A stretch of 64,000 nucleotides of DNA from Natrialba sp. SSL1. GTDB lineage: Archaea; Halobacteriota; Halobacteria; Halobacteriales; Natrialbaceae. Shown in pieces: positions 45,890-53,769 of the stretch. Made by a program: the position numbers and the translations under genes. The stretch covers positions 186,001-250,000 of the forward strand of contig NZ_MASN01000060.1 of assembly GCF_001861355.1 (NCBI RefSeq), given 5' to 3'. Each line of letters starts with the position of its first letter. Position 1 is the stretch's first letter. The notes below the pieces were generated by a model that saw nothing but the letters and a program-made list of their open reading frames with translations, made no database searches and was not told the DNA's origin.

Positions 45890-47092
45890 ATGAGTGAACG
45901 CGTCCACGACACCCACGATCACAACGCCACTGACGGCACCGAGGGCGACCGACGGGACGGCCACGAGCACGTCGACTCACCGGCACTCGCCGACCTCGAA
46001 GCCGCCCGCGACCGATTCGAGCGCGCAACTCAGCGCATCGAGGACCACGGCGGAGATGCCGTCCACGAAGCCGCAGCCGCCTACCGCGACGCCGACGAAC
46101 TCCTCACGGGGTACGTCGACCGCGCGACCGGCACCGGCCGCGAGAACTTCAAGGCCTACGTTGAACTCGAGGGCAAGTTCTCCACGCTCGTCGAGAACCT
46201 CCCGGACGATCTGAAGGGGCGCGCGGCGTTCGACGACGCGCTGGATGCCATCGACAAGCGCCGCCTCAGCGAGTCCGACTTCGAGCGCGCCCACGACGCA
46301 CTCGAGCCCGCCGCACAGTACGCCGAACTGCTCGACGAACGCGAGGCCGCCCGCGAAGCGATCGACGACGCCCGCACCGCCGCCGCCAAGCGCCGGCGTG
46401 AAATCGAACGTCAGATCAGCGAGCACGAACGACTGCTCGAACTCGGCACCGCCGACCTCGACGCGCCGGTCGAACAACTGCGAGACCCAGTCGAGGCCTA
46501 CAACGATGCGATCCGCGAGGCGTTCACCGAGTACCGACTCGAGACACCCGCCCGCGAGGTGTTCGCCCTCGTCGACCGCAGCCGGTGGTATCCGTTCGTC
46601 GGCTTCAGACAGCCGCCGGCGGATCTCAAAGCGTACGTCGAAGAGAGTTCCGACGGCGAGTATTCGATCCCGAAGCTACTCGAGTTCGCCGGCTACTCAC
46701 ACTCGAAGCTCGAGCACTACGTTGAGGATGCGGACGTACTCAAGCGCCGTGTTGCGACCCAGCAGACGTATCTGGACGGGATCGACGCCGAGGCGCTGAC
46801 CATCGACTGGCCGCCCGAACCTGCGGGTGCACTCGAGCGCCGTGTGCGAGAGTACCGGCCGTTCGTCGCTCGGGTGGCTGACGAGGAGACGGTCGCACAG
46901 CTTCGCGAGATCCGTCTGCGGACGTACGATGACGAGTACGACCGGCTCCAGACGGCCGCCCAGGCGGTCGAACAGCTCACTGCCGAGGAGCGCGAGCAAC
47001 TCGCAAACGGTGCGCTCGCGGACGACCTCGACTCGCTGCGCGCAGAGAAGGCTGCACTCGAGTCGGCGCTGGATGTGGACGATCCGGTGTAG
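45890..47092 (+). CDS. Coiled-coil protein of unknown function
   Basis: A 400-residue acidic, largely helical protein without a signal peptide or membrane segment. It opens with a His/Asp-rich stretch, then charged helices dominated by Glu/Arg/Ala (for example REAIDDARTAAAKRRREIER). A more globular middle segment (VFALVDRSRWYPFVGFRQPP, about 223-242, and IPKLLEFAGYSHSKLEHYV) is followed by more coiled coil. It resembles a haloarchaeal family (DUF7118, name from memory) often placed after hisI. Close spacing suggests co-transcription with hisI; no function can be assigned. Confidence 0.75.
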   Translation: MSERVHDTHDHNATDGTEGDRRDGHEHVDSPALADLEAARDRFERATQRIEDHGGDAVHEAAAAYRDADELLTGYVDRATGTGRENFKAYVELEGKFSTLVENLPDDLKGRAAFDDALDAIDKRRLSESDFERAHDALEPAAQYAELLDEREAAREAIDDARTAAAKRRREIERQISEHERLLELGTADLDAPVEQLRDPVEAYNDAIREAFTEYRLETPAREVFALVDRSRWYPFVGFRQPPADLKAYVEESSDGEYSIPKLLEFAGYSHSKLEHYVEDADVLKRRVATQQTYLDGIDAEALTIDWPPEPAGALERRVREYRPFVARVADEETVAQLREIRLRTYDDEYDRLQTAAQAVEQLTAEEREQLANGALADDLDSLRAEKAALESALDVDDPV

Positions 47093-47223
47093 AGTTTGCT
47101 CGCAAGGGGCGCCAAACGAGCGAAAACGCGGAATGCAACGCCGGGTCAGAACGCGATCCCAGCGGCCGGTTTCCGAACCCCGATCCAAGCGGTGGCTTCT
47201 ACCACCAGTTACCACCAGTGTCG

Positions 47224-48504
47224 TTAGTGAACGTACTCGTCGGCCATCTCCGCCGGCGTGATTACCTCCAGATCGCCGGCTTCGACGTGGGCATCGAGTT
47301 CTTCGAGCGTTTCCTCGAGCCCCTCGATCGCTTCCTCCTCCTCGAGTTGGTAGAACGCGAGCGACGTGATGCCGCCGTGGGTCGCGGTCCAGTCGAGTAT
47401 AGTAGCCGCTTCGCCGGGCGCAGGGTTCGACACCGTCGAACAGAGGTGTGGGTTGCCGGCATACCCCTGTGCCTGTGTCTGGCCCGCGAACGCGAGGTCG
47501 TAATTGTCCTGGACGAGTTCGTAGGCAGATTCAGTGTACTGCGAGCCGGGGAACGCGAAGAAGCGTGCGCCGTCGTCGTACCCTTCATCCTCGAGCCAGT
47601 CGATCGGTTCGGTGATATTCTCCTCCATTTCGTCCGGGCCGATGTTGCTGACGTGCGTTCCGTAGTGTGAATGGCTGCCGATCGTCCAGCCGTCGTTGGC
47701 GAGGTCAGCAACCTGATCTTCCGTGAGCCGGTCGCCTTCTACCGCAACGTCCGACCGAATGCGACTGGTCGGGACGAACGTCGTTGCCGGGAACCCGTAC
47801 TCGGAGACGCGCGGCAGCGCTTCCGAGTGGTGGGTCTCGTAGCCGCCGTGGAACTGGAGCATCACTTTGCCGGCGTTCGGCTTCGGAACGAAGTGGAAGT
47901 CATCGACCCACATCCGGCTGTCGTCGTCACCCTCGTCGTCACTGCTGCCAAACCAGCGGATGATCTGCAAGACCATGATCTCGCTCAGGTCCGGTTCGCC
48001 GCGGACGCGAGTGAGCCCGAAGTTTTTGCGAGCCAACGGCATGTCCGACATCACCTGTTGGCTGTATTCGACGTAGTCGCCGTCTTCATCCTGCAGTTGA
48101 AGGAGTACGACACCGTCGTCTTCCGCGGTCATCGCGAGGCCAGGGACGACATCCCGGATATCGATTGGGTCGTCGAGCGAGCGTCGGGCCCGGACCTGGC
48201 CGTCTTCTGGGTCCGGCGCGAGAACCATCGATTGCGAGCCGTCGTAGGACCGCTCACTATCGGTGTCGATCGCGCCAATGTCCTGGAACGCCTCCCACTC
48301 GTCGATGGATTCGAAGTCGTCGAAGGTGCCGACCAGACCGGATCGGTCGCCGCCGTTGCCGCCGTCGTCACCGTTCTCACTCTCGGCGTCACCACCGTTT
48401 TCGTCGCTCGGATCGTCACCGCTCTCATCACCGCCCATACAGCCCGCAAGCGCGAGTCCAACGGCCGTAGCCGATGTCGTCGTGAGATACGTTCGTCGGT
48501 TCAT
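47224..48504 (-). CDS. Polysaccharide-deacetylase-like Tat lipoprotein
   Basis: A 426-residue surface lipoprotein: MNRRTYLTTTSATAVGLALAG then C, followed by an acidic Gly/Asp linker. Residues about 55-200 look like a carbohydrate-binding beta domain (ending SRMWVDDFHFVPKPN). From about 208 a NodB-type barrel begins: KVMLQFHGGYETHH corresponds to the usual LTFDDGY, and WTIGSHSHYGTH to the HxxxH metal site. The two aspartates of TFDDG are replaced by His-Gly, so classical deacetylase chemistry is doubtful. GARFFAFPGSQYTESAYELV matches a later NodB motif. Probably acts on or binds surface glycans. Confidence 0.82.
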   Translation of the reverse strand: MNRRTYLTTTSATAVGLALAGCMGGDESGDDPSDENGGDAESENGDDGGNGGDRSGLVGTFDDFESIDEWEAFQDIGAIDTDSERSYDGSQSMVLAPDPEDGQVRARRSLDDPIDIRDVVPGLAMTAEDDGVVLLQLQDEDGDYVEYSQQVMSDMPLARKNFGLTRVRGEPDLSEIMVLQIIRWFGSSDDEGDDDSRMWVDDFHFVPKPNAGKVMLQFHGGYETHHSEALPRVSEYGFPATTFVPTSRIRSDVAVEGDRLTEDQVADLANDGWTIGSHSHYGTHVSNIGPDEMEENITEPIDWLEDEGYDDGARFFAFPGSQYTESAYELVQDNYDLAFAGQTQAQGYAGNPHLCSTVSNPAPGEAATILDWTATHGGITSLAFYQLEEEEAIEGLEETLEELDAHVEAGDLEVITPAEMADEYVH

Positions 48505-48892
48505 CGGTGTACTACCGAGGCAATTCAGGAAGCCCGATTGTTATGTACGAAATAGATCAACTCGGCCATCGCTACCACAACGGTTACCGATAGTAATGGG
48601 AGCGAACGCCGCGACAGCGACATGCTGTTTACTCGTACGCCCGCTATGCGTTTCCCAGCCCACAGACGCAACCGGATTCCCGATCCATAATCAGTGGGCT
48701 ACGTGTCAGGACTCATGGGTACACGCTTGCTCGCACCGGGACAAGTGACCCAGTCGACAGCGCAAACGTCGGACTAGTCGAGCTGGTCAGCGTGCCTACT
48801 GTCGGTAGGTCCGTGTTTCAACTGGTCCCGAGTGATGACTCTCTGGCGGATGGAAATAACTTATATTCGACACGATGAGGAAGCGCCGTTCC
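48505..48892. other. Gene-free stretch of 388 bp
   Basis: Divergent intergenic region between the deacetylase-like gene and the acyltransferase gene. No open frame here is convincing. It contains a small inverted repeat CCTAC-TGTCG-GTAGG near 48797 and the acyltransferase promoter at its right end. Confidence 0.5.
48857..48866 (+). promoter_or_regulatory. TATA box deciding the acyltransferase start
   Basis: AATAACTTATATTC contains a clear TATA element centred near 48863. It is about 30 bp before ATG 48893 but only 12 bp before the alternative ATG 48875, which favours 48893 as the leaderless start. Confidence 0.5.
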
Positions 48893-49603
48893 ATGGCCCT
48901 CGATACCATCGTGGAACGGTCCCTGTCGCTGCTCGGGTATCCGTCCATCACTCACGGGCTGCTCAATCGACGCGTCGACGCAACTGCGCTCGATGTCGCA
49001 CCCTCGGCACGAATTTCGATGGGATGTCTCCTTCGAGGGCACGTCACACTCGGCCCGCACGTCCGGTTGAGTCGTGGCTGTATCCTGAATGGCTCGATCG
49101 ATGTCGGACGACGAACGAACTTCGAACCAGACTGCGACCTCGTTGGCGACATCGAGATCGGCAACTACTGTGCAATCGCCAGGGAGACGACGTTCCAGCA
49201 AACGAATCACGAAACGACGAAACCCGCGATGCAGATCAGACTGTACGACGAAGTTCTCGACAGTGAGCTGCCACCCACAGCAGACGGGCCAATCGAAGTC
49301 GGCAACGACGTCTGGATCGGAACGGATGCGACGATCCTCTCCGGCGTCACGATTGGGGATGGCGCGATTATCGGTGCCGGTGCCGTCGTGACGAGCGACG
49401 TCGATCCGTACGCGGTCGTCGCCGGGGTCCCAGCCAAGCGAGTGCGGTGGCGGTTCCCAAAGGAAACGCGGGAACGGCTGCTCGAACTCGAGTGGTGGGA
49501 GTGGGACGAGGAGACGATGCGCGAGAATCGCGACTTCTTCGAGCGGACGCTTCCCGACTCACGGGCCGTACAGGATACACTATCGCTTGAGACGGTGAAC
49601 TGA
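48893..49603 (+). CDS. Hexapeptide-repeat acyltransferase
   Basis: A 236-residue enzyme of the left-handed beta-helix family (maltose/galactoside acetyltransferase type), which moves acetyl or other acyl groups from acyl-CoA to sugars. Hexapeptide turns run through ISMGCLLRGHVTLGPHV and IEIGNYCAIARETTF; the catalytic His is in TFQQTNHETTK (about 105), and IGTDATILSGVTIGDGAIIG and AGAVVTSDVDPYAVVAGVPA are diagnostic C-terminal motifs. Likely role is decoration of surface polysaccharide or lipids, which would fit the neighbouring deacetylase-like gene. Confidence 0.88.
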   Translation: MALDTIVERSLSLLGYPSITHGLLNRRVDATALDVAPSARISMGCLLRGHVTLGPHVRLSRGCILNGSIDVGRRTNFEPDCDLVGDIEIGNYCAIARETTFQQTNHETTKPAMQIRLYDEVLDSELPPTADGPIEVGNDVWIGTDATILSGVTIGDGAIIGAGAVVTSDVDPYAVVAGVPAKRVRWRFPKETRERLLELEWWEWDEETMRENRDFFERTLPDSRAVQDTLSLETVN

Positions 49604-49760
49604 CGCTGCACGCGAGGGACACGACAGTCGAACAGCCGTCGAATAGTGGTGGAGGTCAGCGGCGTTCGGCGGACACAGCAGCGGACAGATGCAGTGGCCA
49701 GCATCGAGCCGAGCGCGGAAGGGGCCGGGGATTTTCACGGAGAACCCCGTACGAACACCC

Positions 49761-50171
49761 ATGACCCGGCAGCTGCTCGTTCCGATGGACGACTCCGAGC
49801 CCGCGCGTGCGGCATTCGAGCATGCTCTCACAGTCTATCCCGATGCCGAGATCACGGTCGTTCACGTCGTCGACGACCTCGAAACCGGCTATGCGGGAGA
49901 GTCGGCTCCAGCGGACGCTGACGAGGCAGAACCCGAGTTCTTCACCGAGGTGCGGGAGCTGGCGACAAGACGCGATCACCCCGTCGAGACAGCCGTCATC
50001 GAAGGTACCTCGGCCGAGGCGATACTCGAGTTCGCCGACGAGGAAGGGGCCGACCAGATTGTGATGGGCAGCGCTGGCCGGTCCGGCGTCTCGCGGATGT
50101 TGCTTGGAAGCATCGCGGAGGGTGTTGCACGGCGGTCGACGATTCCGGTGACGATCGTTCCGCGAGGGTAA
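49761..50171 (+). CDS. Universal stress protein (UspA family)
   Basis: A single Usp domain of 136 residues, starting MTRQLLVPMDDSEPARAAFE. The ATP-binding signature is GSAGRSGVSRMLLGSIAEGV near the C-terminus. It is a paralogue of the protein at 8649 with a shorter middle region rich in Asp/Glu/Ala. Next gene is the HPP membrane protein 83 bp downstream on the same strand. Confidence 0.92.
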   Translation: MTRQLLVPMDDSEPARAAFEHALTVYPDAEITVVHVVDDLETGYAGESAPADADEAEPEFFTEVRELATRRDHPVETAVIEGTSAEAILEFADEEGADQIVMGSAGRSGVSRMLLGSIAEGVARRSTIPVTIVPRG

Positions 50172-50254
50172 TAACGACACGCGGAGGTGCACAAGGCGAC
50201 CGCAGGTCCGGGCGCGGCAACGTGAATCGGGGGTGTTTTTCGCATCACTTTCCA

Positions 50255-50773
50255 ATGGGGGGTATGGACGACCGGACGGGAACGACGCTGCACACCGGCC
50301 TCCTTATTCTGACCACTGCTGCGGTGGCGTGGCTCTCCGGATTGCCGATGTTGTTCCCGAGTCTCGGTCCCTCCGCGTTCGTTCTGGCGCTCTTTCAGGA
50401 CAGCGACGCGACCTCCCCGCGACGGGTGATCGGCGGCCACGCGATCGGCGTCGCGGCCGGACTGCTCGCCTACCATCTGTTCGCTGCGGGCGTGACGATG
50501 ACCAGCGCGACAGATCCGGGTTCGATCGAAGGCCTTCGGATCGCCGCGAGCGCCGTGCTCGCGACGATGCTCACGACCGGCGGCATGCTCGCGACCGACA
50601 CCCGACACCCGCCAGCGTGTGCGACGACGTTGATCGTTTCGCTCGGACTGCTTTCGACGGTGTTCGAGGGCGTGCTGATCGTCCTCACCGTCGTCGTGCT
50701 CGTCGTCGCCCACGAACTCCTGCTGGCGACGGAGCGACTCGGCGCACGATACGAAAGTCGACTGCGGTCCTGA
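50255..50773 (+). CDS. HPP-family membrane protein
   Basis: A 172-residue membrane protein (start could also be ATG 50264). Four helices; diagnostic motifs are MLFPSLGPSAFVLALF (about 31-46) and the name-giving HPPACATTLIVSLG (about 117-130). HPP proteins have been linked to nitrite transport in plastids and cyanobacteria; the substrate here is unknown. Same-strand pairing with a universal stress protein suggests a shared stress or nutrient response, but this is inference. Confidence 0.85.
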   Translation: MGGMDDRTGTTLHTGLLILTTAAVAWLSGLPMLFPSLGPSAFVLALFQDSDATSPRRVIGGHAIGVAAGLLAYHLFAAGVTMTSATDPGSIEGLRIAASAVLATMLTTGGMLATDTRHPPACATTLIVSLGLLSTVFEGVLIVLTVVVLVVAHELLLATERLGARYESRLRS

Positions 50774-50886
50774 TGGTGCCAGGTCGGTTTCGTTTTGTCC
50801 CGTTCGGTTCCGTCCCGTTTCGCCCCATCCCGTCCCGTTTACCGGTTTTGTTGAAAGCCTCAATCGGTGATAGATTCCAACCGCCT

Positions 50887-50920
50887 TGCTGAATACAGGG
50901 CGCGAATGTGGCACGAGATC
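50887..50920 (+). repeat. Dispersed inverted repeat, outer left copy
   Basis: Reads TGCTGAATACAGGGCGCGAA followed by TGTGGCACGAGATC. The first 33 bases pair in inverted orientation with 52508-52540, with about six mismatches. Related copies are at 51013-51063 and 53621-53671. Copies left of the tandem-repeat gene are on the plus strand, and those to its right on the minus strand. Confidence 0.6.
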
Positions 50921-51012
50921 CGGGCCGCTTTGCGAAGGTGGTGATCGTTCAGTACAGGACAAGCAGTTACCGAAGCGGGTATCGATCTATCAGGACCATG
51001 TCAAAAGTCGCC

Positions 51013-51063
51013 TGCTGAATATAGAAGATGCGTTCCGCACAAAGGCTTCGTTTGTTTCGCGTC
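51013..51063 (+). repeat. Inverted repeat, left arm (51 bp or longer)
   Basis: Starts TGCTGAATATAGAAGATGCG and ends TTTGTTTCGCGTC. Its ungapped comparison with the reverse complement of 53621-53671 gives 36 identical positions of 51, and weaker similarity continues inward to about 51093 (CTGCTCA block). Both arms have TGCTGAATA/TACTGAATA facing outward, as terminal inverted repeats would. Confidence 0.6.
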
Positions 51064-51134
51064 AACGACGACGAACCAACTGCTCAGTAAACCTACTTAC
51101 TGCGCACATTCAGTATCGACATCTCGGGAGTTTC

Positions 51135-52250
51135 CTATTTTAATATAGCCTGACGGATACGTTCTACTATTGTCTCCTCATCAGTCATTTCGACTATTTC
51201 TTTCCCGCCGTCCCTCATCTTTTCTCTCGTGTCCCCACCATCGTCTTCCCTTTCTTCGAGCATTTCGTCCACTTCTTCACCACCTTCTTCGAATATTTCA
51301 CCAGTTTCCTCACCGCCTTCTCGGAGCGTCCCGCCTACTTCATCGCCACCTTCTTCGACCATCTCAGCTGTCTCCTCACCACCTTCTTCGACCATCTCAC
51401 CTGCCTCTTCACCACTCTCTTCGACCATCTCACCTGCCTCTTCACCACTCTCTTCGACCATCTCACCTGCCTCTTCACCACTCTCTTCGACCATCTCACC
51501 TGCCTCTTCACCACTCTCTTCGACCATCTCACCTGCCTCTTCACCACTCTCTTCGACCATCTCACCTGCCTCTTCACCACTCTCTTCGACCATCTCACCT
51601 GCCTCTTCACCACTCTCTTCGACCATCTCACCTGCCTCTTCACCACTCTCTTCGACCATCTCACCTGCCTCTTCACCACTCTCTTCGACCATCTCACCTG
51701 CCTCTTCACCACTCTCTTCGACCATCTCACCTGCCTCTTCACCACTCTCTTCGACCATCTCACCCGCCTCTTCGAGCATCTCACCCGCCTCTTCACCACT
51801 TTCTTCGACCATCTCACCGATCTGTTTACTTCCCTCTTCGATCTGATCGCTGAGCCCCTCGCTGGACTCTCTAATTCGATTGGCGACGTTCTCCGTCGTC
51901 TCTTCCGTCTTTTCTGCTACTTTTTGACCACCCTTCTGGACTTGATCAGCCGCGCCGTGGGTCATCCCCCACGTACGACTTTTGACGGTGTCAGTGACTC
52001 CATGACCCTGCTTTGAGGGGCCGTCGCCCTCAGAACTGACCTTTTCGCTTACTGAACCAAACCAATCTCGGAGTACGTAACCAAGGCCGATGAGGGTGAC
52101 TACATCAATTAGACGGGGACGAGATTTCCCCTTCTCAGTAGTCATTCTCTCCTCATCGCTGGTCGGCATTTCCTCCTCGATCCTCCTTCCCCCTTCGTGT
52201 CTGGTCGTCCCCCCGTGTGGAGGGGTTATGTCTGTCTTATCTGACATCAT
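51135..52250 (-). CDS. Membrane-anchored acidic protein with 11-residue tandem repeats
   Basis: About 371 residues (MMSDKTD start at 52250 or MSDKTD at 52247; TATA-like AGTATACTG about 27 bp upstream). A polar N-terminal part is followed by one hydrophobic segment (DVVTLIGLGYVLRDWF, about 48-63), then a helical region and a long run of GEMVEESGEEA units, about eleven nearly perfect plus degenerate flanking ones. Each unit is 11 residues, i.e. three helical turns, so the region should form a long, highly acidic amphipathic rod as in apolipoprotein-like or LEA-like proteins. The C-terminus ends in IVERIRQAILK. No catalytic domain; a structural, membrane-associated or protective role is inferred. 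Confidence 0.75.
   Translation of the reverse strand: MMSDKTDITPPHGGTTRHEGGRRIEEEMPTSDEERMTTEKGKSRPRLIDVVTLIGLGYVLRDWFGSVSEKVSSEGDGPSKQGHGVTDTVKSRTWGMTHGAADQVQKGGQKVAEKTEETTENVANRIRESSEGLSDQIEEGSKQIGEMVEESGEEAGEMLEEAGEMVEESGEEAGEMVEESGEEAGEMVEESGEEAGEMVEESGEEAGEMVEESGEEAGEMVEESGEEAGEMVEESGEEAGEMVEESGEEAGEMVEESGEEAGEMVEESGEEAGEMVEESGEEAGEMVEEGGEETAEMVEEGGDEVGGTLREGGEETGEIFEEGGEEVDEMLEEREDDGGDTREKMRDGGKEIVEMTDEETIVERIRQAILK
51385..51747. repeat. 33-bp tandem repeat inside the acidic rod gene
   Basis: Eleven head-to-tail units of 33 bp (plus strand TCTTCGACCATCTCACCTGC and the following 13 bases) with almost no sequence divergence, followed by more diverged units to about 51815. Near-identity at the DNA level indicates recent expansion or homogenisation. 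There are no spacers, so this is not a CRISPR array. Confidence 0.9.
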
Positions 52251-52507
52251 TAACCTCATTGGCCCCTACAGACAGTATACTTCGGCCAGCAGCAGCAAGT
52301 CGAAAAATGGCGGCCGAATTGTTATTAGCCAAACAGTATGTGGCGGATAACAGATGATACGGAGCGCATACGAGAGATAAACGTGTGTGTTCACTTGGTA
52401 GAAGACTGTCCGATCTGAACAGGGGATCGACGTACCGCTGGTTGGCCAATTAGTGAGCAGTACACGCTATGCACTGAGCATTCACTCTTCCGCATTGATT
52501 GCCTCTC

Positions 52508-52540
52508 AGCTCGTGTCACATTCGTGCTGTGTATTCAACA
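52508..52540 (-). repeat. Dispersed inverted repeat, inner right copy
   Basis: On the minus strand it reads TGTTGAATACACAGCACGAA then TGTGACACGAGCT, matching 50887-50919 in inverted orientation with about six mismatches of 33. It lies in the 828-bp stretch 52251-53078, which holds no intact gene, only a decayed fragment at 52693-52923. Confidence 0.6.
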
Positions 52541-52692
52541 CAACGCTACAAACCTCTCTCGGACCTGATAGAACGTTCGCTGGTCAACAAGCACGTACAG
52601 TGAGCAGATCACTACGTTTCGTTTCAATGTATCTTGGGAGGAACACGCTGATCAGTACAGGCGGACGAGATAACGAACGTTGTTATCTGCTA

Positions 52693-52923
52693 TTAGTCAA
52701 TCTCCCACTCTGGTCGCTTCTCGTCGAAGTGCGAGCCTTTCGTCACGATGTGTTCGTCTCTGTTCCAGTTGACCAATCCCTCCTGTTCTAATTCCGAAAG
52801 AGAAAAGCTAGACAGTTGGAGACGGAGCTTCGCCACATCCTCGTCAGCAGAAGGTGGATCATTACGCGAGTTGGCTTTGGATACTTGGTATTGTGCATCA
52901 ACTGTATAAGACGCCGGAAACGC
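52693..52923 (-). pseudogene. Decayed winged-helix (DUF7344-like) gene fragment
   Basis: A minus-strand frame without an upstream start (a stop precedes it at 52924-52926) encodes LRLQLSSFSLSELEQEGLVN then WNRDEHIVTKGSHFDEKR and ends at TAA 52693. The pattern of helix then LxxLEQxGLVxWxxxxxxV is that of the recognition helix and wing of small haloarchaeal winged-helix regulators (DUF7344, name from memory). The upstream part appears scrambled into other frames. A GTG at 52836 would allow a 47-residue peptide; expression is unlikely. Confidence 0.4.
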
Positions 52924-53078
52924 TTATGTTCCCAACATTTTCACTGACTCCCTGTGTTTTGATTAACTGAGGAACAATCTGCATCACACGATCAGTTCGC
53001 AAACCAGACAGTACATAGCCTCTTGAGAGTGCAAGCCTCGCCGTTTTCCCTATTCTACGGGTAAAAAGGGCGTTCGTC

Positions 53079-53516
53079 ATGAGCAATACACCAACTGACA
53101 CCGAATCGACCAGCGGTACCGAAGCTACTCGTGATACCCTCAATACGGACACGATGCAGTGGGTGAGCGCAATCGTTGCCTTGGCAGGATTAGGGCTCAT
53201 AGCCTACCCGTTCATGTTCGAGTCCACAGAGGCGGCGATCTGGAATGACACCATGACCGGGACGGCAGTGTTCCTGCTCGCCGGATACAACTTCTACCGA
53301 TTGACGAAGGATCGACTGGCGAACGTCGCCGTCGCGTCGCTGGCTACACTGCTCGGCCTGTGGGCGCTCGTCTCCCCGGCAGTCATCGAGATGGGCAGCA
53401 ACGAACTCGCGATGACTACCGCCGGTGGCGGCCTGCTCATCGCTGTCCTCTCGGCGTACAGCGCCTACGCGAACAACAGTGCCGATACCTCCGAGACGGC
53501 CCCCGCTCGCGCGTAA
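53079..53516 (+). CDS. SPW-repeat type membrane protein
   Basis: A 145-residue protein. After a Thr/Ser/Glu-rich N-terminus, four hydrophobic helices follow. QWVSAIVALAGLGLIAYPFM and AIWNDTMTGTAVFLLAGYNF contain the W-x-N-x-x-x-G pattern of SPW repeats, repeated loosely in ATLLGLWALVSPAV. Function unknown. An A/T-rich element (GGTAAAAAGG) lies about 25 bp before the ATG. It sits within the segment bracketed by the inverted repeats. Confidence 0.8.
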   Translation: MSNTPTDTESTSGTEATRDTLNTDTMQWVSAIVALAGLGLIAYPFMFESTEAAIWNDTMTGTAVFLLAGYNFYRLTKDRLANVAVASLATLLGLWALVSPAVIEMGSNELAMTTAGGGLLIAVLSAYSAYANNSADTSETAPARA

Positions 53517-53620
53517 TCAACTAATCCACTTTTCATCCCAAGAAGCCGAGGACACAGTCGGTACACGGGACCGTAACCGGTACATTCGCACGTGTGGTGA
53601 GCAGATAGTTCACTGATTTG

Positions 53621-53671
53621 GGCGTGAAACAAACAGCGCTCTCGTGCTGCACTTATCCTCTGTATTCAGTA
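53621..53671 (-). repeat. Inverted repeat, right arm (51 bp or longer)
   Basis: Minus strand begins TACTGAATACAGAGGATAAG and ends TGTTTGTTTCACGCC. It is the inverted partner of 51013-51063 (36 of 51 identical without gaps). It lies in the 253-bp gap between the SPW gene and the ligase-like gene, which otherwise shows no gene. Confidence 0.6.
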
Positions 53672-53769
53672 GTCAATACGTATCATCTATTGAGGGTTTC
53701 AGCAGAGCCGTTTCTCTACATCCCGCCCCACCCCACCACATCCCGTTCTGTCATGCTCAGGAACGTCCC

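Larger units (their letters stand above)
50774..51134. other. Gene-free stretch with pyrimidine-rich repeats
   Basis: No coding frame is credible. At about 50787-50842 there is a run of imperfect units of the type CCCGTTTCGNNCCGTCCC. The right half contains two plus-strand copies of the dispersed TGCTGAATA-type repeat (50887-50920 and 51013-51063). Confidence 0.45.

Noticed and set aside
51385-51815. CRISPR-like direct repeats
   Set aside because: Units are contiguous with no spacers and are multiples of three within a long coding frame, so they are protein repeats. Open frames on the other strand across them follow from the 33-bp periodicity.
52453-52791. 112-residue plus-strand open frame
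   Set aside because: Ser/Thr/Val composition without haloarchaeal acidic bias, and it runs antisense over the inverted repeat and the winged-helix fragment.
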